Of a stretch of DNA of 14,568 bases, positions 7,097 through 13,529 are shown piece by piece; within the stretch, counting starts at the first letter, position 1, and each line of letters starts with the position of its first letter. Made by a program: the position numbers and the translations under genes. Origin of the DNA: Nitrosopumilales archaeon (GTDB taxonomy: Archaea > Thermoproteota > Nitrososphaeria > Nitrososphaerales > Nitrosopumilaceae); NCBI GenBank assembly GCA_025350175.1, contig JANXYF010000090.1, positions 1 to 14,568 of the forward strand, in the 5' to 3' direction. The notes under the pieces are model-generated. The model was not told where the DNA came from and searched no databases. It saw nothing but the letters and a program-made list of their open reading frames with translations.

Positions 7097-7690
7097 TCAT
7101 ATTAAAGAAGTATTCGGTTTAGTTAGTACTTGTTTTTTAATAAAAGGCATTGTGCCCTCATCAAGTTTCAGGGGACTTCTTTTACCCTCAAACATGGCAT
7201 ATGTATCTCCTTCATATGTACAAATAAAATCAGTCACAGGATATCGTTCGTCCCATATTTTAAAAAATTCTCGAAGCTCACGATGTTCATATTTTCCAGT
7301 TCCAATTCTTTTCTTTGATGAAAATTTGAATGCAACAATCATTTTTCTTGTGTGGTATAACTCAAAAGTATGTATCCACTTTAAACAACGCTGTATCTGA
7401 TCAAAGGGAACTCTCAAAGTAGTATTTGTACCAGATTTTGCCTCTATCGTATAAATTGTATTTTCCATGGTACTTACTGCTAGTATATCTGGCAGTCCAA
7501 CACTTGGAGACCCTAGTCTGAAGGCTTTCCATCCATCAAGCGCATTGAATCTTTTAACAAGCGTATCTTCCCAATTATATCCGCGCTGTCTCCTAGTTCG
7601 TGCAATACGCTGATTAGTTTTTTTACTATTCTTCTTACGAATCTTGGGTTCCATACCATTCAATGCATCTTGTTCTATAGATGTCACCAT
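7097..7690 (-). CDS. Holliday-junction-resolvase-like nuclease (Hjc-type PD-(D/E)XK fold)
   Basis: A probable metal-dependent DNA endonuclease of the restriction-like fold. The catalytic pattern of archaeal Hjc is visible: Glu41 in RGYNWEDTLVKRFN, a Ser61 in FRLGSPSVG, Asp68 in LPDILAV, and EAK at 83-85 in YTIEAKSGTN, followed by Gln98. This matches the family order E, D, ExK. It differs from classic Hjc (about 120-140 residues) in length: 197 residues, with a basic N-terminal segment (14-37) and about 70 extra C-terminal residues. Junction cleavage is therefore not certain; another DNA substrate is possible. AGGGAG lies about five bases before the ATG and fixes the start. The 119-residue gene follows at once. 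Confidence 0.75.
   Translation of the reverse strand: MVTSIEQDALNGMEPKIRKKNSKKTNQRIARTRRQRGYNWEDTLVKRFNALDGWKAFRLGSPSVGLPDILAVSTMENTIYTIEAKSGTNTTLRVPFDQIQRCLKWIHTFELYHTRKMIVAFKFSSKKRIGTGKYEHRELREFFKIWDERYPVTDFICTYEGDTYAMFEGKRSPLKLDEGTMPFIKKQVLTKPNTSLI
7100..7107 (-). promoter_or_regulatory. TATA box inside the 3' end of the nuclease gene
   Basis: TTTAATAT on the minus strand is centred about 25 bases before the ATG at 7078, while overlapping the last codons of the upstream gene. It suggests that the 119-residue protein can be expressed separately as a leaderless message. Confidence 0.35.
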
Positions 7691-7852
7691 GTCTCCCTAA
7701 CAAGATTGATGAATTTTGGTGATATAGACTTCATGGTAATTATAGTAACACCTAGACAAGCATTTTTTCTAACATGTCATTGTTTCCCCCCGATCAGAGT
7801 ATTGATAATAATCAAATCAATTCAAAAAAAACTGTTAATTAATATCCTCAGC

Positions 7853-7860
7853 ATTAATAT
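7853..7860 (+). promoter_or_regulatory. TATA box for the 111-residue protein gene
   Basis: ATTAATAT is centred about 28 bases before the ATG at 7885. The same octamer also occurs 15 bases earlier (7838-7845), perhaps as a second promoter element. The rest of the 194-base gap 7691-7884 is AT-rich, with nothing else recognised. Confidence 0.45.
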
Positions 7861-7884
7861 GTCAATATTTAGAATATTAGAAAC

Positions 7885-8220
7885 ATGTCAACAAATGATG
7901 CCCAAATTACATACCTAAAATACAAAGAATATGGCGATCTTCTAAAAGTAATTCTATATTCATCACAGTCCGTCCTAGGCGCAGTACCTTTGGTTTATCA
8001 TCAAAACTATAATGGTCAAAACATAATTTTCATACAGACTGGAACTGTAGGAGGAAATGTAATTCATTATTTATTAACCAATAGTGCACCTACAAAAAAG
8101 TTCATAGAATTAAAAAGATTAACAGGCGATTTCAGTTTTGTTGAAAAGATTGGAACTGACGGGATGTCATTATACATCCCCATCCTTGAATTAGAAAAAA
8201 GCACCCTACAATTTCCTTAG
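7885..8220 (+). CDS. 111-residue protein of unknown function
   Basis: I do not recognise a family. The protein is soluble with no membrane helix. It looks mainly beta-stranded, with DLLKVILYSSQSVLGAVPLV (18-37), then NIIFIQTGTVGGNVIHYLL (46-64), and a C-terminal stretch SLYIPILELEKSTL. It could be a small ligand-binding or structural domain, but nothing in the sequence fixes a role. A TATA-like box about 28 bases before the ATG and the lack of a ribosome-binding site suggest a leaderless message. The gene ends with tandem stops (TAG TAG). It is convergent with the next gene, 35 bases away. Confidence 0.72.
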   Translation: MSTNDAQITYLKYKEYGDLLKVILYSSQSVLGAVPLVYHQNYNGQNIIFIQTGTVGGNVIHYLLTNSAPTKKFIELKRLTGDFSFVEKIGTDGMSLYIPILELEKSTLQFP

Positions 8221-8225
8221 TAGAT

Positions 8226-8250
8226 AAAAAATACAGATTTTTCGTTATTT
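8226..8250. terminator. Bidirectional T-rich termination region
   Basis: Between convergent stops, the plus strand has five T (8238-8242) followed by CGTTATTT. The minus strand has six T opposite 8226-8231. Archaeal transcription often ends at such T-runs without a hairpin. Function is inferred from position. Confidence 0.4.
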
Positions 8251-8255
8251 AGAGA

Positions 8256-8771
8256 TCAATTAAATACATTTGTGAAATGTTTGTGAAGTATCAAATAATT
8301 TCCACCGATGATCAACAAAACACTCAAGGCAGTCATTATCAACAAAACCTGATTATAATCATGAGACAGACCATAACTTAATGATATAGAGGTAGATTTT
8401 CCACTTAGATTTTTGACATGTATCAAATAATCCCCTTTCATATCAGGTGTAACTCTAATAGTTCCTTTTTCAAAAATAGTATTATGCGATACTTCTCCTT
8501 CTAATCCATCCATTCTAACATCGAACTTTGTAGAAGACCCATCATCTGATAAAACTAGGACATACTGTTTACCAATTTCGTCTACATGCATAATGCCATT
8601 AGCTGAGGAACTACCTTTCAACTCTACATTTTCAAATATGATCCCCTGTTGAATAAATCCAGGGCTAAGAAAGTCTTGTGCAGAAAAATTCAAGAAAATT
8701 ATAATTCCCATTCCACACATTGCAGTGCCTATCAGTAGGCTGTAATGTTGTACTTGTGCTGTACTTTTCAA
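8256..8771 (-). CDS. Two-helix membrane protein with exposed beta-rich domain
   Basis: I do not recognise a family. The 171 residues show an N-terminal membrane helix at about 11-29, an exposed domain of about 110 residues, and a second helix at 141-163 followed by a short His/Lys tail. The middle part has alternating strands (QYVLVLSDDG, KFDVRMDGLEGE, GTIRVTPDMKGDYLIHVKNL) and resembles a small beta-sandwich of the kind found outside the cell; the two termini should face the cytoplasm. TTG is the only start after an in-frame stop, and a TATA-like box lies about 26 bases upstream. It follows the sensor cassette on the same strand but has its own promoter. The role may be sensing or cell-envelope related; this is a guess. 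Confidence 0.72.
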   Translation of the reverse strand: MKSTAQVQHYSLLIGTAMCGMGIIIFLNFSAQDFLSPGFIQQGIIFENVELKGSSSANGIMHVDEIGKQYVLVLSDDGSSTKFDVRMDGLEGEVSHNTIFEKGTIRVTPDMKGDYLIHVKNLSGKSTSISLSYGLSHDYNQVLLIMTALSVLLIIGGNYLILHKHFTNVFN

Positions 8772-8792
8772 ACATTACAGTTGGGTATTTTT

Positions 8793-8800
8793 TACATAAT
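8793..8800 (-). promoter_or_regulatory. TATA box for the two-helix membrane protein gene
   Basis: ATTATGTA on the minus strand is centred about 26 bases before the TTG at 8771. It supports that start and separate transcription from the upstream cassette. Confidence 0.4.
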
Positions 8801-8849
8801 AGGGACCTGTGTGTGCTTGAGTATGACAAACAGATTTTTCAGATGTTTA

Positions 8850-9653
8850 CTATAGTACTTTTTTGTGCTTGTACAAAGCATACGCAATAACAAGATAACC
8901 GCCATACCACAGAAGATTTAATGGGTGTGTGATAGTGTATTGATTATACACGTCAAGATAAGAATACCAATTATCTCCTAATGTAGTAAGGACAATGCCC
9001 AAAGTAAGTAATAGCCAAGGGGTACCCAATGTTCCCTGACGGAATATGATTGCACCTAGAATAGCCGCTGAGAGAATTACGGATGAGCCTATTATGTATG
9101 CAAGACCCAAAAAGAAAGTAGTATCTGCAGATTGTTCCTGACCATATTCTAGAAATGCGTATACTCCAGTAGTAACAATTGGAATTAGAACAATCATGGC
9201 CTTTGCAGGCAGTCGGATCTTAGGTTTGAAGAAGTGAATGTTTCTTGCTAGGTGATATAATGTGAGCGGATAAAACGCTAGCCATACCCAATCAGCAATA
9301 GATGGACTGGGGGTCTGGCCTTGTTGTTCCAAAAAATAATAAATTCGCTCAGCAACTGCATTACACAACATTCCAGTTGCTAATGCAAGATATGCAGTTC
9401 CAAAGACGTTAGATTTCCAATATCGTTTGGCTATGAAGAATCCAGCTATTGCTGCAACAAGTGCAGTTATTGTTGTAACAATTGTTTCTGTAAGTTCAAT
9501 GTTGGGATCATCCGGACTTTTGAAACTATACAAATAAAATTGGTATACTATCAATCCTGCAATTATAAAAAAGAAAATTTTGTAGTTTATTTTTTCTGTT
9601 AACTTTTCAGAGACAATTTCTGGTTTATCTTGTGATTTTCTGAAAGAAAACAT
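8850..9653 (-). CDS. Eight-helix membrane protein, paralogue of the one at 13530-14327
   Basis: A polytopic membrane protein of 267 residues with about eight helices (near 24-44, 57-77, 84-104, 118-138, 150-170, 180-202, 212-230 and 242-262). Charged residues sit within or beside the helices: AER (101-103), PSPSIADWVWLAFYPL (115-130), TLGD (224-227) and THPLNLLW (242-249). The PS-x-AD-x(6)-YPL pattern resembles the membrane sensor part of some bacterial signalling proteins, where it precedes kinase or GGDEF domains; here no output domain is attached. It lies 12 bases after the helical/winged-helix gene, so the two are very likely cotranscribed. I infer a sensor or signal-receiving role. The ligand is unknown, and a transporter cannot be excluded. 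Confidence 0.78.
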   Translation of the reverse strand: MFSFRKSQDKPEIVSEKLTEKINYKIFFFIIAGLIVYQFYLYSFKSPDDPNIELTETIVTTITALVAAIAGFFIAKRYWKSNVFGTAYLALATGMLCNAVAERIYYFLEQQGQTPSPSIADWVWLAFYPLTLYHLARNIHFFKPKIRLPAKAMIVLIPIVTTGVYAFLEYGQEQSADTTFFLGLAYIIGSSVILSAAILGAIIFRQGTLGTPWLLLTLGIVLTTLGDNWYSYLDVYNQYTITHPLNLLWYGGYLVIAYALYKHKKVL

Positions 9654-9665
9654 TTGATATCGAAC

Positions 9666-10277
9666 CTATGAGCACACAATTTGCATTACATGACTTTCTT
9701 TAAGAGATGCTTGTGTTGGTTGTACCTTAACAACAATTTTGTTCTTTTCCAACGATATTACAATGTTTTCAAATATGGATCTGTATTTTGTGACTCGTTT
9801 TCCATCATGTATTGTAACAAATCCTTCTGGTATCAATATCCCATCATCGATTAACGAGTTTATTTTTCTGTAACCAGAAGTTTGTGGAATTTTACTGATT
9901 TCAAGAATGTCTGAAATTATCTTTGGTTCTCCTATTACTGCATTTATGATATTTTTCTTGTCTTCATCACCTAATGATTTTAGCATTAGTTCTATCAGTC
10001 TTGAATCTTCCAGAGTAATCCATTTCTTTTCTTCACGTTTTGATTTCTCCAAAATGACAATTTTGTCGATTATTTTTCTTTCTATTCCAGCTGCACCACC
10101 TCCAAAGAATTCTCTTAATACATGATCTAATTTTCCAAAATCTTCAACAGCTTGGGTAAAGCCAATACCATGTCGCTCAAAGAGTCTTTGTTCAATCCTT
10201 TCGTACGTAGCATTTCCAAGATTATCTTTAACAATGTCTTTTAATGATTTTGCAATAAGCGAATCAAGGCCTGTCAT
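9666..10277 (-). CDS. Helical domain fused to a winged-helix DNA-binding domain (putative regulator)
   Basis: The 203-residue protein has two parts. Residues 1-75 form a helical domain (with GNATYERIEQRLFERHGIGF and KLDHVLREFFGGGAAGIE), which aligns without gaps to the stand-alone protein at 13231-13524. Residues 90-185 look like an ArsR/MarR-like winged helix: a helix (LGDEDKKNIINAVIG), a helix-turn-helix (PKIISDILEISKIPQTSGYRKINSLIDDG), and a beta wing (GFVTIHDGKRVTKYRSIFE). It probably is a transcription regulator that receives a signal from the membrane protein encoded 12 bases downstream. I chose the ATG at 10277, not one at 10292, because a TATA-like box (10301-10308) lies 27 bases before it. 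The gene diverges from the transporter fusion; 99 bases separate the starts. Confidence 0.78.
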   Translation of the reverse strand: MTGLDSLIAKSLKDIVKDNLGNATYERIEQRLFERHGIGFTQAVEDFGKLDHVLREFFGGGAAGIERKIIDKIVILEKSKREEKKWITLEDSRLIELMLKSLGDEDKKNIINAVIGEPKIISDILEISKIPQTSGYRKINSLIDDGILIPEGFVTIHDGKRVTKYRSIFENIVISLEKNKIVVKVQPTQASLKESHVMQIVCS

Positions 10278-10300
10278 TTGATATATTAGCAAGCCTAGAC

Positions 10301-10308
10301 GATAAATC
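10301..10308 (-). promoter_or_regulatory. TATA box for the regulator/membrane cassette
   Basis: GATTTATC on the minus strand is centred 27 bases before the ATG at 10277. A TGTGTAAT octamer (plus strand 10315-10322) lies just upstream of it, in the position of the TFB-recognition element or an activator site. Confidence 0.45.
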
Positions 10309-10327
10309 CAGTTGTGTGTAATAGTTT

Positions 10328-10341
10328 ATAACAACGGTTAT
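10328..10341. promoter_or_regulatory. Inverted repeat ATAAC-N4-GTTAT, operator candidate
   Basis: The five-base arms are perfect, with AACG between them. It lies in the divergent region between the cassette regulator and the transporter fusion. It has the same arm and spacer sizes as the repeat at 13200-13213, but a different arm sequence. Function is inferred. Confidence 0.35.
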
Positions 10342-10352
10342 TAGCGATCTGT

Positions 10353-10376
10353 GTTATTTCCACTATTGGGAATAAC
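10353..10376. promoter_or_regulatory. 24-base imperfect palindrome abutting the transporter ATG, operator candidate
   Basis: GTTATTTCCACT and ATTGGGAATAAC are near-complementary halves, agreeing at 10 of 12 positions. The repeat ends at the base before the ATG at 10377. If the gene is leaderless, the palindrome covers the space from the TATA region to the start site, where a bound repressor would block transcription. An RNA hairpin at the start codon is the alternative. Confidence 0.45.
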
Positions 10377-11891
10377 ATGATGTCTTTATATTTAAATGAT
10401 ATAAAAAGCCGCCTTATTTCATCCCGATCAGGATATCTTTTAGCGATCATCGCAGCCGCGCTCACAGGAATGATACATTCCCTCCCAAAACAACTCTTCT
10501 CTTTCTCTTCGACGGGTACTGAACTTAATCCCCTAACCTTTGTTGCCATAGTATACCTTATCAATGGATTATTTTTCACTTCTATGAAGAAGGATTCAGT
10601 ACCTATTTCAAAATTAGGCAGGAGAAACATGTACTTTATACTTGCAATTGCTTTGGCAGAAGTTTCAGGACTTGTAGCGTATTTTTTTGGTCTGAAACAA
10701 TCCACTGCCATAAATGGCTCAATCCTTACAAACGGCGAAATCATATTTGCTGTCCTCATTGCATTAACAGTCTTCAAGGAACGGCTCCACAAACGGGAGG
10801 TAGTTCCCTTTTCAGCCATAATAGTCGGGATAATTGTACTCCCAATTGGCTACGAGCTCTTTCAATCCCATTTGTCCATTACAGATTTACTCTTAGGCAA
10901 TATCTTGATCATACTATCAGGTGCTTTTTGTGCTACAGATATTATTCTGTGCAGATATGTAGCAGGAAAAGTAGATGCCAAGAGAATTACGCAGTTGACA
11001 TCATTTGTAGGAGCAGGGTTTGTCTTGATAGCAATGACCGCATTTCAGGTTCCATTCCAGGTCGATATAAGACAGCTTCCAAGTATTGCCATGTTGGGAA
11101 TTTTTGGAACAGGATTTGCAACATTTTTGTTTCTTGCTGCATTAAAGATGATAGGCACAACTAGAACAGTTTTGCTCTATTCTACCAATTTTATTTTTGG
11201 GGTGGTCTTTGCAACAGTGTTCCTTCGTGAGTCGCTCACAATGATCAACATCATATCGATCACTCTGGCCTCTATAGGGATCTACTTGCTGAGAAACAAG
11301 TTGGGAACCATAGAAGAATTCATCAACCCACTAAAAAGTGGTCATATGAGAGGTTCACATAAATCGCTATGCGGGACATGCCAAACTAATAGTTGCTGCA
11401 CTTCAACGGCATCACCTCTACTTTTTCCATCAGATATAAAAAAACTCGATGATATCGGGAAAAATAGCGATCAATACATTAAAGAAATAAAAATTAGAGA
11501 GGCATCAGTAAAGACAATTAAAAAGAAAGACGATTCAACACAGTGTATTTTTTGGAATAGTGACACTAGAAAATGTACAATTTATAAAAATAGGCCATTT
11601 GATTGTATGATATATCCATTTGACATATTTTCAATTAATGGAAAATATCATTGGGTTGTCTACTCATGCAATCCAAATAGCGATTGGAAATGGAGTGAAT
11701 CGCATTTACAGACAATTGAAAATAGTTATGAGTTTGGAGATATTCTAGAAAATATTGAATCATACCATGGCCTTACAGACATCAATAGTAATCATGAAGA
11801 TAAAAAAGAGATCACAATAATCCGAGAAGTTAATTTCACCAAAGTAATTAACAACAAGTCCACCAACAAAAAGTTCAAACTAGGCGTGTAA
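10377..11891 (+). CDS. EamA (DMT) transporter fused to a YkgJ-type eight-cysteine domain
   Basis: Residues 20-306 form a drug/metabolite transporter with about ten helices in two EamA repeats (about 20-155 and 170-306); AINGSILTNGEIIFAVLIAL is typical. The cargo is unknown. Residues 330-435 form a separate cytoplasmic domain with the YkgJ/PF03692 pattern: C332-x2-C335-x4-C340-C341, then C390, C400 in CTIYKNRPFDC, C410 before MIYPF, and C431. This family is thought to bind a metal ion or an iron-sulfur cluster. The tail (436-504) is hydrophilic. Such domains usually stand alone, so the fusion is unusual. Composition shifts with the domain: bases 10441-10500 are 50% G+C and 11581-11640 are 22% (hand-counted, chosen as extremes). 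The ATG has no clear ribosome-binding site; a second ATG follows. Confidence 0.85.
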   Translation: MMSLYLNDIKSRLISSRSGYLLAIIAAALTGMIHSLPKQLFSFSSTGTELNPLTFVAIVYLINGLFFTSMKKDSVPISKLGRRNMYFILAIALAEVSGLVAYFFGLKQSTAINGSILTNGEIIFAVLIALTVFKERLHKREVVPFSAIIVGIIVLPIGYELFQSHLSITDLLLGNILIILSGAFCATDIILCRYVAGKVDAKRITQLTSFVGAGFVLIAMTAFQVPFQVDIRQLPSIAMLGIFGTGFATFLFLAALKMIGTTRTVLLYSTNFIFGVVFATVFLRESLTMINIISITLASIGIYLLRNKLGTIEEFINPLKSGHMRGSHKSLCGTCQTNSCCTSTASPLLFPSDIKKLDDIGKNSDQYIKEIKIREASVKTIKKKDDSTQCIFWNSDTRKCTIYKNRPFDCMIYPFDIFSINGKYHWVVYSCNPNSDWKWSESHLQTIENSYEFGDILENIESYHGLTDINSNHEDKKEITIIREVNFTKVINNKSTNKKFKLGV

Positions 11892-11953
11892 TCTCAAAAT
11901 ATTACATAATCCAATATATGTGGAATTAGCGTTACCACTTTTGGCAGACCATC

Positions 11954-11963
11954 TTTTTATGTA
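11954..11963 (+). promoter_or_regulatory. TATA box for the 79-residue protein gene
   Basis: TTTTTATGTA is centred about 25 bases before the ATG at 11983, supporting that start rather than the GTG at 11920. Confidence 0.45.
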
Positions 11964-11982
11964 TCAGAGAACAATATCAATT

Positions 11983-12222
11983 ATGAATCAACAAACAAGC
12001 TATGTGAAAACAAGCATATTGGAATACAAAAAAAGCAATGAATCTTCAAATTCTAAAGTATTAGATTCGTCCATGGAAAATATTCCAGATGTTGTTGAAC
12101 TGGCAAGAATCATGGTAGGAGTCATATCTGAAGAAAATGCTAGAAAAATGACTTTAAGTGATAGACATGCATTTTACAACATCGCCAATGGTCTTCTTAC
12201 TCTCACATACCAATTGAGTTAG
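11983..12222 (+). CDS. 79-residue protein of unknown function
   Basis: I do not recognise a family. The protein is soluble and helical. A polar N-terminal part rich in Ser, Asn and Lys is followed by a compact helical part with VVELARIMVGVISEENARKM and LSDRHAFYNIANGLLTLTY. An open frame extends to a GTG at 11920, but the TATA-like box at 11954-11963 fits the ATG at 11983. The gene lies between the transporter fusion and the TrmB gene, all on the same strand. It has its own promoter, so membership in an operon is doubtful. It might be a small accessory protein of the nearby regulators, but nothing in the sequence proves this. Confidence 0.68.
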   Translation: MNQQTSYVKTSILEYKKSNESSNSKVLDSSMENIPDVVELARIMVGVISEENARKMTLSDRHAFYNIANGLLTLTYQLS

Positions 12223-12246
12223 GCATACTATAACCCAAATACTCCA

Positions 12247-12267
12247 TGTGTAATATTCCATTACACA
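12247..12267. promoter_or_regulatory. Perfect 8-base inverted repeat before the TrmB gene, operator candidate
   Basis: TGTGTAAT and ATTACACA are separated by ATTCC, making a 21-base palindromic site 40 bases before the TrmB ATG. Size and symmetry fit a dimeric winged-helix regulator, so autoregulation is plausible. The inner GTAAT/ATTAC parts recur at 13200-13213. Confidence 0.6.
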
Positions 12268-12306
12268 CCGAAATCTAAAGACGATCTGGCTTATTCATAT
12301 TGTAAT

Positions 12307-13173
12307 ATGACAACCAACATTTCACATGTGGAGTCAGATATTCCTGCATCTGATACAATGCCATATGATCATGAAATGTTATTTGACAAGATTAAAAATG
12401 AGTTATCTAAATTTGGGTTGACACAAAATCAGTCCAAGGTTTTTCTTTATTTGGAAAAATACGGCTCGAGTACTGCAACGCAGGTAAGCAAGGCTCTAAA
12501 AGTACCAAGAACTGAGACATATCATCTTCTTACCAATCTACAAAACAAGGGGATTATTTCTGCAACTTTTCAACATCCAACCAGATTTTCTGCTTTGCCA
12601 CTTGACAAAGCCATAGGAGTGCTGATTAATGCTGAAAAAGAACGAGTGAAGAACCTGGAGAGTCAGGAAAAAAGTTTGGTAGAGCTCTGGGGTGCACTTC
12701 CAAGTTTTAAGGCAAATAAAGAAGAATTGAAAGATGGAAGATTCCAAATGTTACAAGGTATTAATCAAATGAGTAGTAAGATAAAAGAAATGCTGACAAC
12801 TTCAAAAGAAACTATTCAGGTGCTTGCATCTGAGAAAGATTTCATGAGATTTTATCACTCAGGATATCTTGAATGGATTGGAGATTCAAAGGCAGAAGTA
12901 CAGCTTGTGTCATCTTCATCAGACAAGACATCATATATTTTTGAAGGTAAATTAAAAAACAGTGTAAGGAGAATGCCACTAAAGATAAAGGAAGATTTGT
13001 GTTTTATCATAAAAGATGATAAAGAGGCGATTTTATTTATGAAAAATTCAGGCGAAGTATCACAAATAATTGCAATGTGGACGGACTCTTATTCAATGGT
13101 GTACACATTAAAATTATTGTTTACATATATTTGGTCAAACTCAAAACATCTTAGCGCCGATAAAAGTGACTAG
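12307..13173 (+). CDS. TrmB-family transcription regulator
   Basis: A cytoplasmic DNA-binding protein of 288 residues. The TrmB-type winged helix covers about 30-100: GLTQNQSKVFLYLEKYGSST, then ATQVSKALKVPRTETYHLLT, which holds the recognition helix, then the wing region to FSALPLDKAIGVLI. A short coiled-coil linker rich in Glu, Lys and Leu follows (107-125), then a C-terminal effector domain (GRFQMLQGINQMSSKIKEML, TIQVLASEKDFMRFYH). TrmB proteins bind sugars or other small molecules; the ligand here is unknown. The inverted repeat at 12247-12267 in its promoter suggests autoregulation. Residues 1-25 are unrelated to the fold; a later in-frame ATG at 12358 is a possible start. The second sensor cassette begins 57 bases downstream. 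Confidence 0.88.
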   Translation: MTTNISHVESDIPASDTMPYDHEMLFDKIKNELSKFGLTQNQSKVFLYLEKYGSSTATQVSKALKVPRTETYHLLTNLQNKGIISATFQHPTRFSALPLDKAIGVLINAEKERVKNLESQEKSLVELWGALPSFKANKEELKDGRFQMLQGINQMSSKIKEMLTTSKETIQVLASEKDFMRFYHSGYLEWIGDSKAEVQLVSSSSDKTSYIFEGKLKNSVRRMPLKIKEDLCFIIKDDKEAILFMKNSGEVSQIIAMWTDSYSMVYTLKLLFTYIWSNSKHLSADKSD

Positions 13174-13193
13174 TAATCTAAAAAAAATATTTG

Positions 13194-13213
13194 TTATAAG
13201 TAATACATATTAC
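13194..13213 (+). promoter_or_regulatory. TATA-like box and inverted repeat before the second cassette
   Basis: TTATAAG (13194-13200) is directly followed by GTAAT-ACAT-ATTAC (13200-13213), an inverted repeat with perfect five-base arms. The arms equal the inner part of the repeat before the TrmB gene. A factor bound here would sit between the TATA box and the start site and could repress the cassette. Confidence 0.5.
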
Positions 13214-13230
13214 ATACAGAGGGTGAAAAT

Positions 13231-13524
13231 ATGACAGTGGATTTTGAGAGAAAAGACCTAATGAAAGCGTTGGCTACACTTTCAATAGAGAAAGTATTAC
13301 TAAAAATGGGTAGGCCAGTTTTAGAGAAAGTTTCAAACAAACTCCAAAAAGAATACAAGTGTTACATTCCAGATTGTTATGATCACCCGGAATACCTTGA
13401 AAATGTCATAAAGTCCCTTTATGGCAACGCCCATAGGACCATCTTAGATGAAATTAAAGATGAACTTGTGGAATATTTAGACGACGGCGGAATAAGAATT
13501 CTGGTAAAAACAATAACAGGGTAG
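13231..13524 (+). CDS. Stand-alone helical domain, paralogue of the regulator's N-terminal domain
   Basis: The 97-residue soluble protein is largely helical. Residues 19-79 (including MGRPVLEKVSNKLQKEY and YLENVIKSLYGNAHRTILDE) align without gaps to residues 13-72 or so of the regulator at 9666-10277, sharing the Gly, Leu and Val positions of the core (G27, E32, L38, L55, V59, G65). The winged helix is absent. Two cysteines (44 and 49) are not shared. A strong ribosome-binding site (GAGGGTG, 13219-13225) precedes the ATG. The stop is five bases before the membrane protein gene, so the two are clearly cotranscribed. I infer that it links the membrane protein to a regulator such as TrmB. The domain has no name that I know. 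Confidence 0.78.
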   Translation: MTVDFERKDLMKALATLSIEKVLLKMGRPVLEKVSNKLQKEYKCYIPDCYDHPEYLENVIKSLYGNAHRTILDEIKDELVEYLDDGGIRILVKTITG

Positions 13525-13529
13525 ATTTT

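Noticed and set aside
7802..7815. Inverted repeat TTGAT-AATA-ATCAA before the 111-residue gene
   Set aside because: Very AT-rich with short arms, not repeated elsewhere, and not placed on a TATA box or start; likely chance.
10295..10819. Minus-strand open frame of 174 codons opposite the transporter gene
   Set aside because: It lies antisense within the transporter coding region, shows no recognisable domain, and its residues follow the codon shadow of the real gene.
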